64,000 bases of DNA, taken from NCBI GenBank assembly GCA_035539075.1, contig DATLJB010000176.1, positions 5,987-69,986 on the forward strand, read 5' to 3'. The notes beneath the pieces are model-generated. The model was not told where the DNA came from. It saw only the letters and a program-made list of their open reading frames with translations, and did no database searches. This stretch comes from Dongia_B sp035539075. GTDB lineage: Bacteria > Pseudomonadota > Alphaproteobacteria > Dongiales > Dongiaceae. Position numbers and translations under genes: made by a program. Below, in pieces: positions 8,525-16,266 of the stretch (its first letter is position 1; each line of letters begins with the position of its first letter).

Positions 8525-9016
8525 CTAATGCGCCTGCGTTAAGATCTCCTCGTGCCAAAGATTGAACGGTTGAAGAAATTGCTGAGACGAGAGCCAGTCA
8601 GCGTTGAGATCCGCCTGGTGAATGAAACGATCAGTGATGCCCATGTCGAAAACACCTCCGGAAATCCCTCGTTCTCGAATGATGAGCGTGGGCCGGCCTA
8701 GGGCGAATGCCACTGCGGCTTCAATATGATTCCACGGAGACGGAAGGCAGGACTCACGCATCGGCACCTCATTATCGGTACCAGGCTTATGAAGACCTTC
8801 TTTGATAAACGTTTGGCTCAAACCTAATATGAGAGCTCCGTCGCATAGACGCATAAGTTCTATAACAGCGGTCATTGGCGGACTGTTTTGAAAATCGGTT
8901 TCACCCAACGTTCTGGGATTGAGCCCGCGCTCCCCTAGTTTTTGTCTAAGCAACGAGTACCATGTCAGCTGCTGAGAAGTTAATGCGTTTGGTTTGCTGA
9001 CAAAAACTTCGGCCAT
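8525..9016 (-). CDS. TIR/nucleoside-deoxyribosyltransferase-like protein
   Basis: 163 residues, closing the immune cluster. It begins with a Rossmann-like strand (AEVFVSKPN), continues with GLNPRTLGETDF and LMRLCDGALILG, and has a conserved-looking SPWNHIEAAVAFALGRPT block in which Glu99 sits where TIR and deoxyribosyltransferase-like proteins carry their catalytic glutamate. The end has GGVFDMGITDRFIH. These marks suggest a nucleotide- or NAD-processing enzyme of the TIR/DTM superfamily; the assignment is by pattern, not by a confirmed family match. It lies on the same strand as the caspase-like gene, about 154 bases downstream of it, and could be an extra effector or a regulator of the signal. 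Confidence 0.5.
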   Translation of the reverse strand: MAEVFVSKPNALTSQQLTWYSLLRQKLGERGLNPRTLGETDFQNSPPMTAVIELMRLCDGALILGLSQTFIKEGLHKPGTDNEVPMRESCLPSPWNHIEAAVAFALGRPTLIIRERGISGGVFDMGITDRFIHQADLNADWLSSQQFLQPFNLWHEEILTQAH

Positions 9017-9170
9017 TTACGCTTCCTGAGGTGCTGTGGCAGCGACTGTCTTCAATTTTCCAGTAACTGAGATTTTAGCCCTACCGTAGAAAATAGCTGG
9101 CATTATCGTTCCGCAGCACCCGGCTCGATTTGCCTAGCATCAAGCCCGTTGCCCAACTCCAGCGGACAAC

Positions 9171-10148
9171 TCAAATGCGACTATCTTTGACAAGGCGATG
9201 ATAGTGCGCGCCCAATACAGTCAACTTACAGCGTTTGCTTTGCATCGCCGCGTGCCACATATGCGGGGCCCCAATTGGCACTAAAAGATTCACGCGGTTA
9301 TAGTTTTGAAGTATGGCAAAGACTTCGGTGTTCTTTGGCAATGGAGCAGGAACCGTCGGATCTTCCTTCCCTGTCCTTTCAGGCTCGAACGTTGGGTCGA
9401 GCTGGAATTCAAACGCAGGATCAGGGAACAGCCGCGTAAGCTTTTGAAGGTCCGAGAGTCCAATAGGTGGCTGTACACTCCGCAGCGATACAAATCTCTT
9501 CACGTTTGTCTTAAAGACCGGACGCTGTTGCCACGACCCGAGAGATTGATCTATGTGAGCATAGACGCTGCCTGGTGTGACTTGACCGACTAAGTTACCT
9601 GCTGCCCCACTTAATGCATCGACAAGCAGAGTTGTGAAAAGGCCCGTCCCCTCATCCTCACTTGCATACTGTTCGGCTGTTGATGCAGTTAAAATCGTCA
9701 TCCCTTCTGTCAACTCAGCAACCGGGGTACTGCTATCGCTGTTTCCTGCGATTCCGCTGTGGCAACTGTCGAGAATAATGATCTTATTCTTCGCACGAGA
9801 ACTATTCGCGAATTTCAGAATATCATTAAGAGGCACCCCATCATTGCCATCTTGCGACTTGCTATCACAGAGGTATCCGCCGGTAGCATCTATATACCCA
9901 TGCCCCGCGAAATAGAAAAGTGCCACTTCGCTGTCGTCACGGAAAAGCTCTTGGACGCATTCTCTAAGCGCCCTTCGGTCGATCTGGTCTGTACTGCCGG
10001 TGGCAGTCATCAATTTCACATCGAAATTGACTGTTCCATCGCTGTTTCGCTCTAAGATAGTCTTCACAGCATGGGCGTCATTTACGCAGCCATGCAGGGA
10101 TTCGACAGTTGAATAATAATCCACTCCGACTACAAGAGCCTTGCGCAT
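9171..10148 (-). CDS. Caspase-like protease (type IV Thoeris-like effector)
   Basis: 325 residues. The N-terminal 210 residues form a C14 caspase-like fold with the catalytic dyad visible: His83 in YFAGHGY and Cys129 in ILDSCHSG. The substrate-pocket region TEGMTILTASTAEQYASED follows. After a proline-rich linker (near 250-270) comes a compact C-terminal domain (275-325, with YNRVNLLVPIGAPHMWHAAM) that may be a sensor or substrate-binding domain. The start lies 11 bases after the stop of the ThsB-like TIR gene, so the two are surely co-transcribed. In type IV Thoeris a TIR protein makes N7-cyclic ADP-ribose, which switches on a caspase-like protease that degrades cell proteins; this pair fits that design. 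Activity here is inferred. Confidence 0.85.
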   Translation of the reverse strand: MRKALVVGVDYYSTVESLHGCVNDAHAVKTILERNSDGTVNFDVKLMTATGSTDQIDRRALRECVQELFRDDSEVALFYFAGHGYIDATGGYLCDSKSQDGNDGVPLNDILKFANSSRAKNKIIILDSCHSGIAGNSDSSTPVAELTEGMTILTASTAEQYASEDEGTGLFTTLLVDALSGAAGNLVGQVTPGSVYAHIDQSLGSWQQRPVFKTNVKRFVSLRSVQPPIGLSDLQKLTRLFPDPAFEFQLDPTFEPERTGKEDPTVPAPLPKNTEVFAILQNYNRVNLLVPIGAPHMWHAAMQSKRCKLTVLGAHYHRLVKDSRI

Positions 10149-10159
10149 CGCAATACTCC

Positions 10160-10531
10160 TTAGAGACTATTGATGAAGGTCTCAATGTTCGCCCATGTCC
10201 ATTCGACAGTATTCACCCCTTCAAGAATGGTGCGATCACTGGTATAAGCCCAAATACCCCTCACCTTCTTTCCTTCAGCCTTCGCGCAGGCAATCTCCCA
10301 TTTTTGACCGCTCGAATTTAGCGAGCTTTTACTGACTAGTGCGATGACACCATCGGAACGACGAATGCGGGTACGAACCTTTGTCTTCCATTCCTCGTCG
10401 TAAGCCTCTTTGACCGACATATCGATATATTCGAATGGCGAATTGGTATGTAACGACTGACCTTTGAGAAAGTCTCGTTGTCTCTCGTCCTCAATTGCAA
10501 ATGCGACAAATATCGTTTTCAAGTTAGCCAT
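10160..10531 (-). CDS. ThsB-like TIR-domain protein (DUF1863 type)
   Basis: 123 residues from the internal ATG (MANLKTIFVAFAIEDE), chosen because GGGGGAAAGA precedes it; the frame could extend four codons to 10543. The layout is that of MTH538/DUF1863 TIR proteins such as ThsB: first strand TIFVAFAIEDERQRDF, then EYIDMSVKEAYDEEW, then DGVIALVSKSSLNSSGQKWE with a candidate catalytic Glu79 in KWEIACA, then RGIWAY. ThsB proteins sense phage and convert NAD+ to a cyclic ADP-ribose signal. The gene is immediately upstream of the caspase-like gene, its presumed effector. Confidence 0.8.
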   Translation of the reverse strand: MANLKTIFVAFAIEDERQRDFLKGQSLHTNSPFEYIDMSVKEAYDEEWKTKVRTRIRRSDGVIALVSKSSLNSSGQKWEIACAKAEGKKVRGIWAYTSDRTILEGVNTVEWTWANIETFINSL

Positions 10532-10620
10532 TCTTTCCCCCATTTACGGCTATCGGCACAGCTCAGTGAACTTTGGTTGATCTCGCGTTGGCTGAATGAC
10601 ACTTCGAGGATCTTTTTACA

Positions 10621-12168
10621 CTAGTGAGATGCCCTTGTCGGCGAAACTGAGGTCGCGATTTCGCGAAACGCTCCCCCGTTTTCGCTCTGAAAGAAAGATG
10701 CAACCCACCTTCGCGCATCTGGTTGCCATTCAAGCAGATTGTACGACATGGGTAGTCCCTCTGCTCCCAGCGAACTTCCACATCCTATTGCAGTGAGCGG
10801 CATGATGTCGTCGTGCCGTTGAATGTCGCGCTCGATGTATCGAGGTTTGTGCTTGTGCCCATGCAATATCGTTCGAATTTCCCAGTCGAAACACCAATCA
10901 TGAAGCTCACGCGCATCTACGAGTTCCAACGTCGCTTCATCTCGTAGGCCAACTCGGCTAAGGGCTCGCTGCACCCAAGTTTCCGGCGCTACATCAAACG
11001 AAAAAGGATGATGATGAACGAGTACGATAGGAAGATAATTTCGAAGATGTTCTCGGGCACTTAGAAGGGCTCTATATTCGGCTCCCACTTCTCGGAACTG
11101 TGCTTGCGTGATTTTGCCGCGCGCTAAGAAACCTTCGATCGATGAATTGAAACAGATAAAGACCATTCGAATTTGATCGTCCACGACAATCTTTTGCGAT
11201 CCAATCCGAGCTACCTGCTTATAATCCTCCCCCAAGATCCCCATGATGCGTTGATCATGGTTTCCAGTAATAGCAATTGGCTCTCGCCCACCTGCAAGAT
11301 GAGTGATGTTGTTTCGAAACGTGGTAAAAATCGTGGCATAATCAGGTTTTGGTGTGTCGAATAGATCGCCTGTAATGACGACCCTGTCGACGGCTCGAAC
11401 AACATCTCGGAGTTCTGCTTCGAGCAGCGGTTGGTTTTCTGTCGCTTCTCTCGTCCCAAAATGCAGATCGCTCAGATGCAATAAACGCTTGTACTGATAT
11501 TTGTCACGCTGCGCCCAATTCGCAACCTCGAGCTCGATGTCCTTCTTATCAGCTGATGCTGGTGAGAAGGATCTTTTTCCAGATGGCTTAGCTATCGTTG
11601 CAATACGTCCAGCGACGCTATCCATTTTTTTGAGAGGCACGAAGGTGCTTGTGCCACCTCTCGTCCAGAATAAGAAACCCGGCCAGTCCGCGGCAGAGTG
11701 TATTGCCACGGAGAATGCGGGCATCGGGTCGAGTATCTCAAACCGCCCATCTGCCCTCGCCATGTCAGGAATTAGCACCAGCAGAACACCACCAGTGGGA
11801 ATTCGCGAAAGCTCGATGGCGGCTTCTTTCAGCTCGTAACCGCCTCCCACTGCCAGAGCGAAAACCCCAAAATGCGCGAAGCTTTGCTTGAGCGGCGCGA
11901 GCACTTCCGCCACACTCTCGCTCGGCATGGTATCTTCGAAAGCAGTCGATTTCGACCGAAGTATACTAAGACAGTCTGCAGCTCTGCTTGCCATTTTCGC
12001 TGGCCAGTCCTCGTAACCCTTCGCCGCGATTAGATATTGGGATGGTCCACCTTCGAGAACTGTTAGAAAATCCTGCACGTCACTTTTTTGACTTCTAGGC
12101 GCACGCCCTTCATTAGAGGTCAAGTAAGCAACAATATTTGAATGTTCGAGTTTGAACATCGCGCCCAT
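10621..12168 (-). CDS. Metallophosphoesterase with an uncharacterised N-terminal domain
   Basis: 515 residues (512 if the second ATG, MFKLEHSN, is used). The C-terminal part is a calcineurin-like phosphoesterase with all five metal motifs: DLHFG (234-238), GDLFD (267-271), GNHD (302-305), HHHPF (385-389) and GHKH (437-440). Enzymes of this fold cleave phosphoesters, including cyclic nucleotides and nucleic acids. The first about 220 residues are unlike any domain I recognise; they include a mixed hydrophobic block (FGVFALAVGGGYELKEAAIE, then GGVLLVLIPD) that could be a small Rossmann-like sensor. It lies between two TIR genes on the same strand, 89 bases before the ThsB-like gene. A role in removing or processing a TIR-made nucleotide signal, or cutting phage nucleic acid, is a hypothesis. 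Confidence 0.7.
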   Translation of the reverse strand: MGAMFKLEHSNIVAYLTSNEGRAPRSQKSDVQDFLTVLEGGPSQYLIAAKGYEDWPAKMASRAADCLSILRSKSTAFEDTMPSESVAEVLAPLKQSFAHFGVFALAVGGGYELKEAAIELSRIPTGGVLLVLIPDMARADGRFEILDPMPAFSVAIHSAADWPGFLFWTRGGTSTFVPLKKMDSVAGRIATIAKPSGKRSFSPASADKKDIELEVANWAQRDKYQYKRLLHLSDLHFGTREATENQPLLEAELRDVVRAVDRVVITGDLFDTPKPDYATIFTTFRNNITHLAGGREPIAITGNHDQRIMGILGEDYKQVARIGSQKIVVDDQIRMVFICFNSSIEGFLARGKITQAQFREVGAEYRALLSAREHLRNYLPIVLVHHHPFSFDVAPETWVQRALSRVGLRDEATLELVDARELHDWCFDWEIRTILHGHKHKPRYIERDIQRHDDIMPLTAIGCGSSLGAEGLPMSYNLLEWQPDARRWVASFFQSENGGAFREIATSVSPTRASH

Positions 12169-12323
12169 TATATTAGCCTCACGCTGATCAGCGGGGTCAA
12201 CCGTCTAGTCCTCGTTCGCGTCGAAAAAATTTCGTAGCGTCCGACATTGATTGCGATCATCCCATACGGGCGAGCATTCACTATCTCCGTTAGGTGCCGG
12301 CACCGGCGCTATAGGTCACAAGA

Positions 12324-12803
12324 TCATTGGCCAAGGCTTGATTTAAGAACTCTATGGAATTCTTTAGTGGACCGAATACGTGCAACGTCTTCGGTTAAAT
12401 GCCGCTTCTTTATTTCAAAATCATTCGCAGCAGCCTTGGACGCAGCAGCATAACGATCGAGATCAACATGAGTTTGGAGGTACGGCCACTTTCGGAGATA
12501 ATCTGGGAGTGACACCGCTCCGCCACCGACATAGGTCGCGAGGGGGTAGTCTTTCTCTGTCGCTATTCCGATTTCCCATGGCACCCACCACGACCCCTGT
12601 GTCGCTTGCGATACGACAGCGAGAAGTTGAGTACAGTTGCCCATCTCAGCTTTAACATGATCGGCGAGAGCGTCTCCCGTACCAGCCGCGTTCACATCGA
12701 ACACGTCTAAATACGATTCTATGCGGTGCATGACTTTTAGCCTCTGCGCCAATTCAGCAGCCAAAGCAGTGTCTGCCCGCTGATGCGAAATAAATACTTT
12801 CAA
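12324..12803 (-). CDS. TIR-domain protein
   Basis: About 159 residues from the proposed TTG start, chosen because GGGGG lies six bases upstream; a GTG start at 12821 would add six residues (MKWGLT) but has no ribosome site. The TIR box 1 is clear (LKVFISHQRADTALAAELAQ), and the catalytic glutamate lies in SWWVPWEIGIATE, preceded by LLAVVSQATQ. The second half (LPDYLRKWPYLQTHVDLDRY and on) resembles the C-terminal end of bacterial stand-alone TIR proteins. It is the first gene of the five-gene same-strand immune cluster. Together with the ThsB-like gene it makes two distinct TIR enzymes in one locus. Confidence 0.8.
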   Translation of the reverse strand: MKVFISHQRADTALAAELAQRLKVMHRIESYLDVFDVNAAGTGDALADHVKAEMGNCTQLLAVVSQATQGSWWVPWEIGIATEKDYPLATYVGGGAVSLPDYLRKWPYLQTHVDLDRYAAASKAAANDFEIKKRHLTEDVARIRSTKEFHRVLKSSLGQ

Positions 12804-12997
12804 TGTTAGCCCCCATTTCACAATTGAAGGAAGTATAGCTGGGGACTTCCAAATACTTCAAGCGGACGGACCTAGATTTGGCATTGTTAGAACGTACAGG
12901 ACGCATCGCTTACTGCACACTATACTATGCAAACTCTTACCTTCAGAAAAAACCTCTTCCATGAGCTGTCGCCTCGGCGGTCTCGTAAATCTGCCGT

Positions 12998-13291
12998 TTA
13001 AACGCGATCGCCCGGAACGCCTGGGCGAGTTACCCATTTATTTCCCCTGCCCGGAGAACCTGGCCGGTCGGTTGAAGCATTTGTCTTACGAGCCTTGATA
13101 AAGTCTCGATCACTTTCGAGGAATGCATCGAGCATGTAAGGGATGAGTGTCTCAATTGCCTCCAATTCTCCATATTCTTGTCGGTATAGAGCTGCGTAGT
13201 CTTTTAGCTTGCACCCCAACTCCGGCATAAGGGCAATCGTATATTTGATCGGGGTCCGGTCAGGAAGTTTACGGAGTTTCAAATTGGGCAT
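12998..13291 (-). CDS. DUF2274-family protein, end of the trb operon
   Basis: 97 residues with the DUF2274 pattern (MPNLKLRKLPDRTPIKYTIA, then LKDYAALYRQEYGE and LIPYMLDAFLESDRDF). Genes of this family regularly follow trbI in Tn4371-like and related conjugative elements. The first half resembles a ribbon-helix-helix fold, so a DNA-binding or regulatory role is possible but not shown. It starts ten bases after trbI stops and closes the transfer operon. The C-terminal tail is Gly/Arg/Pro-rich and looks disordered. Confidence 0.8.
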   Translation of the reverse strand: MPNLKLRKLPDRTPIKYTIALMPELGCKLKDYAALYRQEYGELEAIETLIPYMLDAFLESDRDFIKARKTNASTDRPGSPGRGNKWVTRPGVPGDRV

Positions 13292-13301
13292 AGTTGCTCC
13301 C

Positions 13302-14534
13302 TCAGCTTTGATACGGCCGAAAGACGAGATCCTTATGAACGATCACCTTCAAGGACCATCCAGCCCGAACGGTGATGGTCGGCTGGCGATTGAGATCTTT
13401 TCCGACAAGTTGCTGACCCGCTTGCGAGGCATTCTGTTGGGCCGACTGCCGAATTGCCTGAATAAGATCGCCATCGCCGCCAATCGATAACTCACTGCCG
13501 ACGCCAGTAAGCGTCGCCAAAGCTACTCCTTTCAGCAGTGACCAGGTGTGATAGTCCACCTCATCCTCAAGCCCGGCATAACCCGCGGCATCGGTCGCCG
13601 GCAGATTCTCGATCTGAATCGAAGATCCGTCCGGCATGATCAGGCGCTGCCAAATGACAAGCACCCGGTTCTGGCCAAAGGCGACGACGCTGTCATAGGC
13701 GCCGATTAATCTGCTTCCCTGTGGGATAAGCAGAAATTGGCCAGTGCCCGTGTCATAGACATTTTCTGTCACCTGAGCGATGACCTCACCCGGCAAATCG
13801 GCATTGATGCCGGTGATCAAGCTCGCAGAAATAACACTCCCCGCCAGTACCTCATAGGGCGACGCAGGCGTTTGCAAAGCAAAGTCGTTATAGATACTCC
13901 TTGCCGCCGGCTGGTTCAGAAAATCCAGCTTCCGCTGCTGATTGTTCGGATCCTTATCGGGATCAAGGTTGAGACGATTGGGATCAGCCGTGTTCCCATT
14001 ATCGTTTCCGGCGGTGGCTTGCCTGGCAACGGGCTGTGCAGCTCCATCCTCATGCCGGCTGAGCTGAAAGAGCACCGCAGCCTCCCGCGCCTGCCTTGCC
14101 TGCTGTGCAAGACGCAGCCGCTCAGCCCGAGCTGTATCATCCTCCGGATTTGGCTGGAAGCCTGATCCGGTCGCTGGTGGCGTCAGACCAAGCTGCCTCT
14201 CCCGGTCAAGAATGGGTGGGCCGAGATCGCCCGGCAATGGCGGTCCCAGTTGTGGAACGGGTTTCGCAAGGTCCCCGTAGGAACCTGGAAGTTTTGCGAG
14301 ACCATCTGCAACCGGCTTCTTTTCCGCATTGTACCGGTCTTCACCCAAAGGCAGATGCAGCGAGGGTGATTTCAGTGCGAGCCAAGTCACGGCGAAGATG
14401 CCGGCACTGCCAAGAGCCGCCATGCCGATCAGCAAGCGACGCTTGAAACGCACCACCGGCCGTGGCGACGCCCGTAAAGCAAGGCCCTCAGGATCCAGTT
14501 TCTGAGGCTGCAATTGCGGGTCGGTCATGATCAC
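13302..14534 (-). CDS. trbI: TrbI, VirB10-like conjugation channel protein
   Basis: 410 residues, normal for TrbI. It has a short cytoplasmic N-terminus, one membrane helix near residues 33-52 (LLIGMAALGSAGIFAVTWLA), a long Pro/Gln-rich periplasmic spacer, and the C-terminal beta-barrel domain (SPYEVLAGSVISASLITGIN, LIPQGSRLIGAYDS, then VLVIWQRLIMPDGSSIQ) that spans to the outer membrane. It is the structural link between inner and outer membrane parts of the type IV secretion channel. Its ATG overlaps the trbG stop by four bases, so expression is coupled. An internal hydrophobic helix (LLKGVALATLTGVGS) matches the antenna region. Confidence 0.92.
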   Translation of the reverse strand: MIMTDPQLQPQKLDPEGLALRASPRPVVRFKRRLLIGMAALGSAGIFAVTWLALKSPSLHLPLGEDRYNAEKKPVADGLAKLPGSYGDLAKPVPQLGPPLPGDLGPPILDRERQLGLTPPATGSGFQPNPEDDTARAERLRLAQQARQAREAAVLFQLSRHEDGAAQPVARQATAGNDNGNTADPNRLNLDPDKDPNNQQRKLDFLNQPAARSIYNDFALQTPASPYEVLAGSVISASLITGINADLPGEVIAQVTENVYDTGTGQFLLIPQGSRLIGAYDSVVAFGQNRVLVIWQRLIMPDGSSIQIENLPATDAAGYAGLEDEVDYHTWSLLKGVALATLTGVGSELSIGGDGDLIQAIRQSAQQNASQAGQQLVGKDLNRQPTITVRAGWSLKVIVHKDLVFRPYQS

Positions 14535-15553
14535 CGCCCCGGCCGAACAGTCGGCACAATTGGTAAATCACTTTTCTTGGTCGACGACGTATCCGTCCGG
14601 CTGATCCGCACCACTTGCTGCGGCGCTTCGCCGAGCCGCAGTTCCGCTGCGGCGAAGAGCCGGTCGATAATGTAGTAGTTCTGTCGCATCCGGTAATTGA
14701 CGAGTTCGTTGCCGCCGGTCGGCCCGACCACAAAGAGCGGTGGTGCTTCGCCCTGATCGATCCGCTCTGGGAACTCGATATAGACCTTGGCGCCGTCATC
14801 GAAAGCGCGCAATGGCCGCCACGGCGGGCTATCGCCGGTGATTTCGTAACGAAACCGGAGATTTTCGAGGGCAAGACCAGAGGCGACCGGCTCCGCCACC
14901 TGTGCTTCCTTGTTTTGCGCCTGCAGCGCAATGAGGTCATCCCGCGGATAGACCCAGGAAATCGCCGCCATCGAGGTATGCTCAGTGCTCTCCAGCGCAA
15001 GGTGATAGCTGCGCCGGTCCGTCATGATAACAAGATTTGTCTTGAGATCCGGGGCGACCGGCTTCACCAGCACATGCACCTGTTTCGAGGCACCACTGCC
15101 ACTGGTCGTATCGCCCACCACCCAGCGCACCGTGTCGCCCGCCGAGACAGCAATCAGACCTTCGCCGGCCTGCAAGGCGATATCCGTTACCTGCTCTGGT
15201 GCTGCATAGAGCCGATAAAGGGCCCCGTCCGTGAAGGGGAAGACCTGGATGGCATTGAGATAACCATGCGCCGTTGGTTCCTGAAGGGCGGCTGCATTCG
15301 CCGCCTCCACCCGCTCCGTCGGCAGGCGGGTGTCTTTAGTTTGAGATGCATCTGGAAATGGCTGCAGTTGCCCCGGCAATGGCAGAGGCTGCGCTACCGT
15401 AACGATTTCGACCGGCTTTGGCAGCGAAGACTCGAGCTTGGCCGGCTTCAAAGCGGCCGCATCATAAGTAATGGCCGGCGGCGGCGCCTTATCGGCACAG
15501 GAAGCCAGCAGCAGTGATAGAGACAGGAGAACAGACCGACGGATCATGCGCAT
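14531..15553 (-). CDS. trbG: TrbG, VirB9-like outer-membrane complex lipoprotein
   Basis: 340 residues. The N-terminus carries a lipoprotein signal (LLLASC, Cys near residue 19). The VirB9/TrbG/CagX domain fills the C-terminal 220 residues, with typical blocks such as GDTVRWVVGD, LKTNLVIMTDRRSYHL and the closing YYIIDRLFAAAELRLG. It forms the outer ring of the conjugation channel with TrbI. It lies 11 bases after trbF and overlaps trbI. Confidence 0.92.
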   Translation of the reverse strand: MRMIRRSVLLSLSLLLASCADKAPPPAITYDAAALKPAKLESSLPKPVEIVTVAQPLPLPGQLQPFPDASQTKDTRLPTERVEAANAAALQEPTAHGYLNAIQVFPFTDGALYRLYAAPEQVTDIALQAGEGLIAVSAGDTVRWVVGDTTSGSGASKQVHVLVKPVAPDLKTNLVIMTDRRSYHLALESTEHTSMAAISWVYPRDDLIALQAQNKEAQVAEPVASGLALENLRFRYEITGDSPPWRPLRAFDDGAKVYIEFPERIDQGEAPPLFVVGPTGGNELVNYRMRQNYYIIDRLFAAAELRLGEAPQQVVRISRTDTSSTKKSDLPIVPTVRPGR

Positions 15554-15564
15554 GAAGAACTCCT

Positions 15565-16263
15565 TCAGGGACGGGGATTTGGCGTGAGCTCACGGGACCA
15601 GGCAATGCCATCGACATAGAGCCCGAGTGGGTTCTTGCGGACCGCCTCGGCTGTCTTCGGCGGATCCGTGACGATGGTGAGGATCGCGGTCCAATTTTCG
15701 GTGCCAGCTGGATTGCCATCCTTAAAACTCTGCTCCGTCCATTTCACCTGATAGGACGTACCTGTGACCGGCACGACGCTGGTGATCTCGACAGCCACAC
15801 TGCGCTCACCGACCGCTTTGAAGGGATCATTCGCCTGGGCATAGGCATTGAGAAAGGTTGCCGCCTGCTCAGTTGCAAAGTCATAAGCCTGGAGCCAGTT
15901 TTGCCGAACCAGGATCGGATCCAGCGAGAGAGAGCGAACATTGGTGATGAAGCGGCCGAGATACCAGGCCACCTCCGCCTCAGTCGGCTTGTAAGCCTCC
16001 GCTGCTGGGCCAACGGCGCGCACGGCCCCTTGGTTGTCCACCTCGACCACATAGGGCACGACACGGCTCTGGGTCGATTGCCAGACGAGGCTGCCAGCAA
16101 GCCCACTCGCTAAGGCGAGCGACAGGAAGGACATCAAGCGCCAGTTCCGTGCCTGAACCCGCGCGGAGCCGATCCGCTCATCCCAGACTTGGGCCGCGCG
16201 TTGGTAGGGTGTCACCGGCTCTGGTGTCCGGCCATAACGCTGAATGCTTCTGCGAAAATACAT
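15565..16263 (-). CDS. trbF: TrbF, VirB8-like channel assembly protein
   Basis: 232 residues, the usual size. A cytoplasmic N-terminus (YQRAAQVWDERIGSARVQ), one membrane helix near residues 44-64 and a VirB8-fold periplasmic domain with the typical VEVDNQGAV, SLDPILVRQNWLQAY and DPPKTAEAVRKNPLGLYVDG segments. It nucleates assembly of the type IV secretion channel. It starts three bases after trbL ends. Confidence 0.92.
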   Translation of the reverse strand: MYFRRSIQRYGRTPEPVTPYQRAAQVWDERIGSARVQARNWRLMSFLSLALASGLAGSLVWQSTQSRVVPYVVEVDNQGAVRAVGPAAEAYKPTEAEVAWYLGRFITNVRSLSLDPILVRQNWLQAYDFATEQAATFLNAYAQANDPFKAVGERSVAVEITSVVPVTGTSYQVKWTEQSFKDGNPAGTENWTAILTIVTDPPKTAEAVRKNPLGLYVDGIAWSRELTPNPRP

Positions 16264-16266
16264 GGA

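Noticed and set aside
14615..15517. 300-codon plus-strand frame antisense to trbG
   Set aside because: Shadow of trbG, which has lipobox and VirB9 motifs.
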